A stretch of 64,000 nucleotides of DNA from Alkalihalobacillus sp. FSL W8-0930 (lineage in GTDB: Bacteria > Bacillota > Bacilli > Bacillales > Bacillaceae_D): the NCBI GenBank assembly GCA_037965595.1, contig CP150183.1, positions 3,821,015 to 3,885,014 on the forward strand, written 5' to 3'. The position numbers and the translations under genes were made by a program. Below are positions 57,382 through 64,000 of the stretch, in pieces (within the stretch, counting starts at the first letter, position 1; each line of letters starts with the position of its first letter). The notes under the pieces are model-generated. The model worked only from the letters and a program-made list of their open reading frames with translations. It made no database searches and was not told where the DNA came from.

Positions 57382-59271
57382 CTATGATTTCACTTTTGCT
57401 AGTTTCCCTTGCTCTAAATACACAAGAAGAATTGAAATATCCGCAGGGTTCACTCCAGACACACGAGATGCTTGACCAAGTGAAATTGGACGTACCTCTG
57501 CTAGCTTTTGTTTTGCCTCTGTGGCTAAACCGTTAATAGCCATGTAATCAAGATCTTCAGGAAGCTTTTTGTTTTCCATTTTCTTTGAGCGTTCAACCTG
57601 TTGTAGCTGTTTTCCAATATACCCTTCATACTTCACTTGGATCTCAACCTGCTCTGCTACATCATCAGCAATCACCGTGTCAGCCGCTGGGATAATCGAA
57701 GCAATATGTTGATATGTTAATTCAGGACGGCGTAATAAGCCGGCTGCATGCATTGCTTCTGCTAAAGGTGAAGAACCCGCATCAGCTAGCATCTTATCTA
57801 CTTCTGCAGATGGTTTAATGATGATTTTTTCAATGCGTTTTTTCTCTGCTTCAATTTGCTCTTTCTTCTTCATGAAACGAGCATATCGATCCTCTTTAAT
57901 TAAGCCAATCTCATGACCAATCTCCGTTAGACGTAAGTCAGCATTGTCGTGGCGTAGAAGCAGTCTAAATTCGGCTCTAGACGTTAATAGACGGTATGGC
58001 TCGTTTGTACCCTTAGTAACCAGATCATCAATTAATACTCCAATATAGGCTTGTGAGCGATCAAGGATCAGACCTTCGTCTCCTCTCGCTTTGAGCGCGG
58101 CATTAATACCAGCCATCACTCCTTGCCCTGCTGCTTCCTCGTATCCTGATGTTCCGTTAATTTGACCTGCAGTGAACAGACCTTCCACTTTTTTCGTTTC
58201 AAGTGTTGGCCATAGCTGTGTTGGCACAATCGCATCATATTCAATAGCGTAACCAGGTCTCATCATTTTTACATTTTCAAGACCAGGAATTGTTTTCAAC
58301 ATGTTCAACTGAACGTCTTCAGGAAGACTTGTTGATAAACCTTGTACGTAGACTTCCGTTGTATTACGGCCTTCAGGCTCAAGAAAGATTTGGTGACGTG
58401 GCTTATCATTAAAACGAACGATCTTATCCTCAATAGATGGACAATAACGCGGACCTGTTCCTTCGATCATTCCAGAATACATTGGAGAACGCGTTAAGTT
58501 CTGATTAATCATCATATGTGTCTCTGTTGACGTGTACGTCAGCCAGCACGGTAGTTGATCGGTAATATACTTTGTTGTTTCATATGAAAAGGCACGTGGA
58601 ACATCGTCACCGGGCTGAATTTCCGTTTTGTCATAGTCAATTGTGTTTCCATTTACACGAGGTGGTGTTCCTGTTTTGAAGCGAACCATTTCAAAGCCTA
58701 GCTCCTGCAGGTGGTAGGACAGCTGCACAGAAGGCTGCATATTGTTCGGGCCACTTTCATAAGCCAGTTCACCAAGAATGATTTTCCCGCGTAAGTACGT
58801 ACCTGTTGTAATAATGACAGACTTACTGCGGTACTCTGCACCTGTATTGGTAATGACACCTTTACAGACTCCATCCTCGACAATCAGCTTCTCCACCATT
58901 CCTTGACGAAGAAGAAGATTCTCTTGTTCTTCAATCGTTTTCTTCATTTCATGCTGGTACAGGAATTTGTCAGCTTGCGCGCGCAGTGCACGTACAGCCG
59001 GTCCTTTCCCTGTGTTCAGCATTCTCATTTGGATATGCGTCTTGTCAATGTTACGGGCCATCTCGCCGCCTAATGCATCAAGTTCTCGTACGACAATCCC
59101 TTTTGCCGGTCCTCCAACGGATGGATTACACGGCATAAACGCAACGGCATCGAGGTTCAGTGTCAGCATTAGTGTGTTTGCACCCATGCGTGCAGAAGCA
59201 AGCCCTGCTTCTACTCCTGCATGACCTGCCCCAATCACAATGACATCAAATTCTCCACCTTGATAGCTCAT
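57382..59271 (-). CDS. mnmG: tRNA uridine-34 carboxymethylaminomethyl modification enzyme MnmG
   Basis: A 629-residue FAD protein (GidA). Dinucleotide motif [20 protein letters not shown], the [11 protein letters not shown] stretch and the [16 protein letters not shown] signature are intact; C-terminal helical domain contacts MnmE. With MnmE it makes cmnm5U34 in several tRNAs. ATG follows AAGAAGGATGAACG. Confidence 0.97.
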   Translation of the reverse strand: MSYQGGEFDVIVIGAGHAGVEAGLASARMGANTLMLTLNLDAVAFMPCNPSVGGPAKGIVVRELDALGGEMARNIDKTHIQMRMLNTGKGPAVRALRAQADKFLYQHEMKKTIEEQENLLLRQGMVEKLIVEDGVCKGVITNTGAEYRSKSVIITTGTYLRGKIILGELAYESGPNNMQPSVQLSYHLQELGFEMVRFKTGTPPRVNGNTIDYDKTEIQPGDDVPRAFSYETTKYITDQLPCWLTYTSTETHMMINQNLTRSPMYSGMIEGTGPRYCPSIEDKIVRFNDKPRHQIFLEPEGRNTTEVYVQGLSTSLPEDVQLNMLKTIPGLENVKMMRPGYAIEYDAIVPTQLWPTLETKKVEGLFTAGQINGTSGYEEAAGQGVMAGINAALKARGDEGLILDRSQAYIGVLIDDLVTKGTNEPYRLLTSRAEFRLLLRHDNADLRLTEIGHEIGLIKEDRYARFMKKKEQIEAEKKRIEKIIIKPSAEVDKMLADAGSSPLAEAMHAAGLLRRPELTYQHIASIIPAADTVIADDVAEQVEIQVKYEGYIGKQLQQVERSKKMENKKLPEDLDYMAINGLATEAKQKLAEVRPISLGQASRVSGVNPADISILLVYLEQGKLAKVKS

Positions 59272-59307
59272 CGTTCATCCTTCTTTCTATATTTTAGTCT
59301 CACTTGT

Positions 59308-60684
59308 TTATTTCCCTAAACAGAACTGGGAGAACAGCTGGTCAATCAAGCTATCCTGCACACTATCGCCGATAATTTCTCCAAGCAGTTCCCATGTTCT
59401 GGTGACATCAATTTGAATTAAATCAATCGGCATACCTGAATCGGTTGCTTCAAGGGCATCCTGCGCCGTCTGCTTCGCCTGCTCAAGTAAAGCGATATGT
59501 CTAGTGTTTGATACATAGGTTGCATCTTCACCTTCAATCGCCCCTTCAAAAAACAGCGCCGCAATGGCTTCTTCTAAGTCTTCCAATCCTTTATCTTCTA
59601 TAAAAGCTGTGGTCACAACAGGACGTCCCGCTGCAAGCTCTTTCACTCTGTCCAAATTAATGGCACGGGGTACATCGACCTTGTTAACGATAACCACTGC
59701 ATTCATGTCTGCAGTCGCTTCAAACAACGCTTCATCCTCAGGTGAGAGCTCTTCCCCGTGGTTTACCACAAGTAATATTAAATCCGCTTCGCGTAGTGCC
59801 TTACGTGATCGTTCCACGCCTAATCGCTCAACGATATCTTCTGTTTCGCGAATCCCAGCCGTATCAACTAAGCGCAAGGGAACTCCACGAACATTTACGT
59901 ACTCTTCAAGTGTATCACGCGTTGTACCCGGAATGTCTGTCACAATGGCTTTATTTTCATGAACGAGGCTATTCATGAGAGACGACTTTCCAACATTCGG
60001 TCTTCCGATAATCGCTGTAGCAAGCCCTTCTCGAAGAATTTTACCCTGGCCTGCTGTTCTTAACAGCTTATCCACTTCTTCGATCACAAACCCTACTTTT
60101 TCAACCATAATGTCATGAGTCATCTCTTCCGCATCGTATTCAGGGTAGTCGATATTCACTTCGACTTGAGCGACTGTTTCAAGAAGCTCTTGACGTAGCT
60201 GCTTAATCTTGCCCGACAAACGCCCCTCAAGCTGTCCGAGTGCCACATTCATAGCTCGATCTGTTTTTGCACGGATCAAGTCCATAACACCTTCTGCTTG
60301 AGATAAATCGATTCGTCCATTTAAAAAGGCTCGTTTCGTGAATTCTCCAGGTTCCGCCAGCCTCGCTCCATGTTTTAGCGCAAGCTGAAGAACTCGGTTA
60401 ACAGACACTAACCCACCATGACAGTTGATTTCAACGACATCCTCTCGTGTAAATGTACGAGGAGCTCGCATCACGCTTATCATTGCTTCTTCTACCTTAC
60501 TTGTGCCGTCCGTAATGTGACCGTAGACAATGGAATGAGACGCTACATCCTGAAGCGGATTTTTTCCTTCATATAAATGCGACGCTATCGAAATCGCTTC
60601 GTCACCGCTTAGTCTAACTATTCCAATAGCCCCTTCTCCTTGAGCCGTTGAAATCGCTGCAATGGTGTCAAATTCTGTTATCAT
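59308..60684 (-). CDS. mnmE: tRNA modification GTPase MnmE
   Basis: A 458-residue GTPase (TrmE). N-terminal folate-binding domain (about 1-120), helical domain, G domain (about 215-375) with [17 protein letters not shown] and NKVD, and the C-terminal FCLGK motif. ATG at 60682-60684 follows GGAGGTGACGACG; the GTG three codons upstream lies within the ribosome site. Partner of MnmG, 36 nt downstream. Confidence 0.97.
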   Translation of the reverse strand: MITEFDTIAAISTAQGEGAIGIVRLSGDEAISIASHLYEGKNPLQDVASHSIVYGHITDGTSKVEEAMISVMRAPRTFTREDVVEINCHGGLVSVNRVLQLALKHGARLAEPGEFTKRAFLNGRIDLSQAEGVMDLIRAKTDRAMNVALGQLEGRLSGKIKQLRQELLETVAQVEVNIDYPEYDAEEMTHDIMVEKVGFVIEEVDKLLRTAGQGKILREGLATAIIGRPNVGKSSLMNSLVHENKAIVTDIPGTTRDTLEEYVNVRGVPLRLVDTAGIRETEDIVERLGVERSRKALREADLILLVVNHGEELSPEDEALFEATADMNAVVIVNKVDVPRAINLDRVKELAAGRPVVTTAFIEDKGLEDLEEAIAALFFEGAIEGEDATYVSNTRHIALLEQAKQTAQDALEATDSGMPIDLIQIDVTRTWELLGEIIGDSVQDSLIDQLFSQFCLGK

Positions 60685-60878
60685 CGTCGTCACCTCCTAC
60701 TTTGTTTTCCATGTAATCTATTTGTTCATACGCTACCTTATCAGTCCGCTTCTAATGTAATAGAATAGCACAGACCTAGCCGAAAAGCTACGAACCAGCA
60801 AGCCCTCATTAATGGGAATATGAGGGTATTGGTGCGTTCTCATTCTACAATTCGACCCTTTTATGGATGAAAGACGAA

Positions 60879-60911
60879 GAACGGACAATCCTAGTCAGTG
60901 ATTGTCCGTTC
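60879..60911 (-). terminator. Terminator of the spoIIIJ-jag unit
   Basis: GAACGGACAATC (60879-60890) pairs with GATTGTCCGTTC (60900-60911), followed on the minus strand by TTCGTCTTTC. The stretch to mnmE (60685-60878) shows no gene. Confidence 0.85.
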
Positions 60912-60927
60912 AACCTATTGCTATCCA

Positions 60928-61596
60928 TTAGTCATTCGACTTTTTGACAATTACGTGTCGGTTGGTACCTTTTCCTTTTGAAACCGTTGTGACGCCTTTT
61001 TTCTTATAGAGAATTTGATGCACAATCTTTCGGTCGCGTGAATTCATCGGCTCAAGTGGAATCCCTTCCTCTTGTTTAGCTGCCTTATCACCTACGCGAT
61101 GAGCAAGCTCACGCAAAAGTTCATACCTCTTTGAACGGTAGTCCCCAACATCAACCTGAAACGCTTGGTACTTTACTTTGTGTCGGTTAGCCGCTAATTC
61201 AACTAAATATTCGAGCGAATCTAACGTTTGTCCACGTTTTCCAATTAACCTGGCAGCATCTCGTTCCTCTTCACATTGAATGGAAAGAAGACAACCTTCA
61301 CTCGTAATCTTTTGCTCGATTGACGCATCAATTCCCATCTCACTTACCGTTTTCGTCAAAAACGAATACGCCACTTCTATGGGATCAGGAATGGCCGTTG
61401 CTTCAACAAGCGCTTTTCTCGCACCAAACCCTAGAAACCCTTTTTTAGGCTCTTCAAGAACTTCATAAGATAGACGCTCTTTTGGAACATCAAGCTCTTT
61501 TAGTGCCTCTTCAATGGCTTCACTTACGCTTTTTCCTGTTACCCTTATTTTTAGCTTTAGGCTTTGGTTTTGACTGAGATTGAGGTGCTTTGACAT
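60928..61596 (-). CDS. jag: RNA-binding protein Jag/KhpB (SpoIIIJ-associated)
   Basis: A 222-residue protein: N-terminal Jag_N domain ([16 protein letters not shown]), KH domain ([20 protein letters not shown]) and R3H domain (about 155-215, [13 protein letters not shown]). It binds RNA and affects envelope growth and sporulation. The best start is an ATG (61594-61596) after GGAGGGAAAACAG, which lies inside spoIIIJ and gives a 77-nt overlap. No usable ATG/GTG/TTG is seen nearer the Jag_N domain, so the N-terminus is extended by about 20 residues. Confidence 0.92.
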   Translation of the reverse strand: MSKHLNLSQNQSLKLKIRVTGKSVSEAIEEALKELDVPKERLSYEVLEEPKKGFLGFGARKALVEATAIPDPIEVAYSFLTKTVSEMGIDASIEQKITSEGCLLSIQCEEERDAARLIGKRGQTLDSLEYLVELAANRHKVKYQAFQVDVGDYRSKRYELLRELAHRVGDKAAKQEEGIPLEPMNSRDRKIVHQILYKKKGVTTVSKGKGTNRHVIVKKSND

Positions 61597-62362
61597 CTGT
61601 TTTCCCTCCAACGCCCGCTTTCGCAGCCTTCCGTTGTTCTACGTTCGGGCCCGTAATAAAGTACGTTTGAGCAATCATAAATACGTTACCTACAACCCAG
61701 TAAAGAATAACTGCTGATGGCAGGAAGAAGCCAAATACCGTAATCATAATTGGCATGAGGTAAAGCAAGATTTGCATCTGTGGGTTGTTTTGAACCATCA
61801 TCATTTTTTGCTGAATAAATGTAGCCGCCCCTGCGATAATCGGTAGAAGGAAGATCGGATCGGATACATCTAACGTAAACCACAAAAATGTATTCCCGCT
61901 AATCTCTGTTGTTCTCATAATTGCGTGGTAAAGGGCTAATAGGATCGGCATCTGAATCACAAGCGGCAAACAGCCGGCAAATGGATTCACACCTTTTTCT
62001 TGATAGAGTCCCATTAATTCCTTCTGTAGCTTCTGCTGTGTTACCTGATCCTTCGCACTATGTTTCTCGCGCAAACGCTGCATCTCAGGCTGTAGTAATT
62101 GCATAGCTTTCATGCTTTTTGTTTGTTTAATCATTAGTGGCATGATCACCAATCGAATCAATACGGTTAAGGCAATAATTGCGATTCCGTAACTGTTAAA
62201 GAAATTAGCAAATCGAATAATGAGCCAGGAAACCGGATACACAAAGAAGCTATTCCAAATTCCCTCACTATTACTAGTAATCGGTTCATTTACACTGAAA
62301 CATCCGGTTAAAAGAAATAGCAGACCAAATGAAACAATGAATAACCCAAACTTATTCTTCAC
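61520..62362 (-). CDS. spoIIIJ: Membrane protein insertase SpoIIIJ (YidC1/OxaA)
   Basis: A 280-residue YidC/Oxa1 insertase lipoprotein. Signal with lipobox LLTGC (about residues 16-20), then five membrane segments with the conserved [23 protein letters not shown] loop and a basic C-terminal tail. Needed for membrane insertion and for sigma-G activation in sporulation. Start GTG (62360-62362) after GAGGGTGTGAAAGA; the longer frame overlaps rnpA. Confidence 0.95.
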   Translation of the reverse strand: MKNKFGLFIVSFGLLFLLTGCFSVNEPITSNSEGIWNSFFVYPVSWLIIRFANFFNSYGIAIIALTVLIRLVIMPLMIKQTKSMKAMQLLQPEMQRLREKHSAKDQVTQQKLQKELMGLYQEKGVNPFAGCLPLVIQMPILLALYHAIMRTTEISGNTFLWFTLDVSDPIFLLPIIAGAATFIQQKMMMVQNNPQMQILLYLMPIMITVFGFFLPSAVILYWVVGNVFMIAQTYFITGPNVEQRKAAKAGVGGKTDVKAPQSQSKPKPKAKNKGNRKKRK

Positions 62363-62384
62363 TCTTTCACACCCTCTGCACAAC

Positions 62385-62753
62385 TTAATCTTTCTTTGAT
62401 GCATGCTCGGAGCTTCTTCTGCTGACACCTGCTTTTTTCATTACATGTGCTAGGCTTGCATGAAACTCATAATAGTCCATAGTAGCTGTAGGTTTTCTCG
62501 CAATGACCACATAATCGCAATGAGGCAGCAGTACCTCCTGCTTTTCTTGAAAAACAGTACGAATTAACCGCTTGATGCGATTACGGACCACTGCATTTCC
62601 TACCTTCTTGCTGACAGATAATCCTAAACGGAATTGCTCTTGTTCCTCTTTTTGTAGCACATACAGAACAAACTGACGGTTTGCTACGGAACGACCATGA
62701 TTAAATACAGCCGAAAATTCCTCATTCTTTTTGATCCGCTGTTCTTTTCTCAT
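62385..62753 (-). CDS. rnpA: Ribonuclease P protein component
   Basis: A 122-residue basic protein that assists the RNase P RNA in tRNA 5' processing. Start [20 protein letters not shown] and the RNR motif [18 protein letters not shown] are intact. ATG follows AAGGGGCGGGAAT. It lies downstream of rpmH behind an intrinsic terminator. Confidence 0.96.
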   Translation of the reverse strand: MRKEQRIKKNEEFSAVFNHGRSVANRQFVLYVLQKEEQEQFRLGLSVSKKVGNAVVRNRIKRLIRTVFQEKQEVLLPHCDYVVIARKPTATMDYYEFHASLAHVMKKAGVSRRSSEHASKKD

Positions 62754-62782
62754 ATTCCCGCCCCTTATCTTCTCTTTGAAGC

Positions 62783-62810
62783 AAAAAAGACCACTGTCTG
62801 CCAGTGGTCT
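62783..62810 (-). terminator. Terminator between rpmH and rnpA
   Basis: On the minus strand GACCACTG, loop GCAGA, CAGTGGTC (62789-62809) and six T residues. It should let only part of the rpmH transcripts reach rnpA. Confidence 0.92.
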
Positions 62811-62929
62811 CAGATGTCGATACTTGCCGCGATTCGCTCATAAGCTCCTTCTTACATATAAAAAGGATCCAGCTTGCGCAAAGCAAGTCCAATAATCTGA
62901 AGTTGCTTATCACTGGCTTATCAGTGGTT

Positions 62930-63067
62930 TTATGCGGACAATACTTTTCTTCCTTTTTGACGACGACGAGCTAGAACTTTACGTCCGTTCTTAGTGCTCA
63001 TTCTTGCACGAAAACCATGCTTCTTTTTACGCTTACGGTTGTTTGGCTGAAAGGTTGGTTTACCCAT
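62930..63067 (-). CDS. rpmH: Ribosomal protein bL34
   Basis: A 45-residue, very basic ribosomal protein: [40 protein letters not shown], then KVLSA. Intact and of normal length (typical 44-45). ATG at 63065-63067 follows GCAGGGGGTGTAATAA. First gene of rpmH-rnpA-spoIIIJ-jag, adjacent to the origin. Confidence 0.97.
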   Translation of the reverse strand: MGKPTFQPNNRKRKKKHGFRARMSTKNGRKVLARRRQKGRKVLSA

Positions 63068-63126
63068 TTATTACACCCCCTGCGGATTGCTCATTAAAAA
63101 ATTCTGGCTGTAAGACAGTCTTGTAA

Positions 63127-63156
63127 ATTATAAAGAAAAAGAACATCAATTGTCAA
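63127..63156 (-). promoter_or_regulatory. rpmH promoter
   Basis: On the minus strand a perfect TTGACA (63151-63156), an 18-nt spacer and a perfect TATAAT (63127-63132), about 60 nt upstream of rpmH. Confidence 0.92.
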
Positions 63157-63211
63157 GGCGTATTTAGAAAACACCTTTTCTTCCTCTTCTCCCTCTTTTT
63201 TAACTCTCATC

Positions 63212-63535
63212 TGTGGAAAACTACAATAGACATTTTTCGACTTATCCTACGACTCATCGACAGCTTACTCACATATCTTGTGTTGTGGACAAAAATAAAA
63301 CACAACATCGTGTGCTGTGTGGATAAATAGAACAAACCATTGCGACAAAGGGATTATTTTGCTATGATTATATTGTTTTTACTCGTGGACAGCTTATCCA
63401 CCTATTTATATTGTCCACAGCCTGTGGGTAACTTTGTGGACAGGATATTTTTCTATGGATTGTTTTGTCCACAGGTATGTTTGCTATTTCTTTTTTTACG
63501 TTTTTCTACTATACTATTATCTTTCCACAATTTAT
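63212..63535. other. Origin region upstream of dnaA (DnaA-box cluster)
   Basis: The rpmH-dnaA interval (63068-63667) has no gene. It holds DnaA-box matches: TTATCCACA at 63318-63326 (minus), one-mismatch copies at 63394-63402, 63411-63419 and 63475-63483 (plus) and 63423-63431 (minus), plus weaker ones such as 63435-63443. This is the upstream half of a bipartite Bacillus oriC. The unwinding element is expected beyond dnaA, outside the window. dnaA promoter boxes are not clear to me. Confidence 0.9.
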
Positions 63536-63667
63536 TCAGTGATGAATATTTATTCATCGTTAACATAAGTGTTGTACAAAACCTATACAAGCAAACATTA
63601 AAAAGGCCGTATAGGTCTTTTCTGTGTCTACACTACTTGTAACACTAGGGAAAAAGGAGGTTTAATC

Positions 63668-64000
63668 TTGGAGAACATTCACGACCTATGGGAACGGGTC
63701 CTCTCTGAAATGGAGACAAAGGTGAGCAAACCAAGCTTTGAAACGTGGTTAAAATCCACGAAAGCGACAGCTATACAAAATGATGTGATTACAGTTACTG
63801 CTCCGAATGAATTTGCTCGTGATTGGTTAGAGGATCATTATGCAGGGTTAACTTCGGATACGATTGAGCATTTAACAGGATCACGACTCACGCCAAAGTT
63901 CGTCATTCCTCAAAACGATAACGAGGACGACCTATTGGTAGAGCAAGCCCCTAAAAAGATTCCTCAAGCGGATGCTACCGATGATATATCGAGTCGCACC
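63668..64000 (+). CDS. dnaA: Chromosomal replication initiator DnaA (N-terminal 111 codons)
   Basis: The frame runs off the right edge. Domain I (about 1-82) begins MENIHDLWERVLSEMETKVS and contains KPSFETWLKSTKA and TAPNEFARDWLEDHY, which match DnaA closely. The visible part ends in the variable domain II linker. The start is TTG after AAAGGAGGTTTAATC. It binds the boxes just upstream and starts replication. As expected it diverges from rpmH. Confidence 0.98.
   Translation, partial: MENIHDLWERVLSEMETKVSKPSFETWLKSTKATAIQNDVITVTAPNEFARDWLEDHYAGLTSDTIEHLTGSRLTPKFVIPQNDNEDDLLVEQAPKKIPQADATDDISSRT

Noticed and set aside
63340..63642. A 100-codon plus-strand frame upstream of dnaA.
   Set aside because: It runs through the DnaA boxes, has no ribosome site and encodes no known protein; this is origin DNA.

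Overview
This 64 kb window is the left flank of the chromosome replication origin of a low-to-moderate GC, spore-forming Bacillaceae bacterium. The gene order dnaA / rpmH-rnpA-spoIIIJ-jag-mnmE-mnmG-rsmG-noc-soj-spo0J / yyaC / ychF / rpsF-ssb-rpsR / yybS-gdpP-rplI-dnaC / purA / tRNAs / walRKHIJ-htrC / rlmH is the Bacillus subtilis-type arrangement. TTG and GTG starts, strong GGAGG ribosome sites, SAM-I riboswitches, cre-like and PurR-like sites and parS sites fit Firmicutes. Almost every gene lies on the minus strand, which is co-directional with a fork leaving the origin at about 63.2-63.7 kb. Only yyaC, a small membrane protein, the yesL-like gene, an orphan HEPN gene and dnaA run on the plus strand. 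The species cannot be named from the sequence alone.

Layout, left to right. (1) 0-12.2 kb is a carbohydrate block. It holds the start of a sensor kinase gene, a sugar ABC importer (binding lipoprotein and two permeases, no own ATPase), a YesL-like membrane protein, a CPBP protease and a homocysteine S-methyltransferase under a SAM riboswitch. It then continues with a secreted GH53 endo-galactanase, a cytosolic GH35 beta-galactosidase and an AraC-type regulator. Together these read as galactan use: cut outside, import oligomers, trim inside. (2) 12.2-14.8 kb is an amino-acid ABC importer under a second SAM riboswitch nearly identical to the first. (3) 14.8-28.7 kb is an AT-rich defence island: McrBC-type type IV restriction, a decayed MazG-like gene, an orphan HEPN protein, a type I restriction-modification operon (hsdM-hsdS-hsdR), and a DUF262 + HEPN gene pair next to an N6-adenine methyltransferase gene. 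(4) 28.8-39.1 kb is rlmH, a small CxxH/CxxC protein, a DnaA-box cluster, htrC and the wal operon. A GNAT acetyltransferase and a putative six-hairpin glycosidase are inserted between walJ and htrC. (5) 39.3-63.1 kb is five tRNA genes followed by core replication, ribosome, segregation and tRNA-modification genes. (6) 63.1-64 kb is the dnaA upstream DnaA-box region and the first 111 codons of dnaA.

The most interesting parts are: the DUF262-HEPN-methyltransferase cassette, a candidate defence system of unproven mechanism; the two 120-nt riboswitch copies differing at one base; an 8-bp direct repeat placed at the same distance upstream of the galactanase and the beta-galactosidase; a five-copy DnaA-box cluster about 34 kb from oriC; and two intergenic arrays of degenerate roughly 20-nt repeats that share a core. 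All functions are read from sequence features and family knowledge; nothing was searched or computed.
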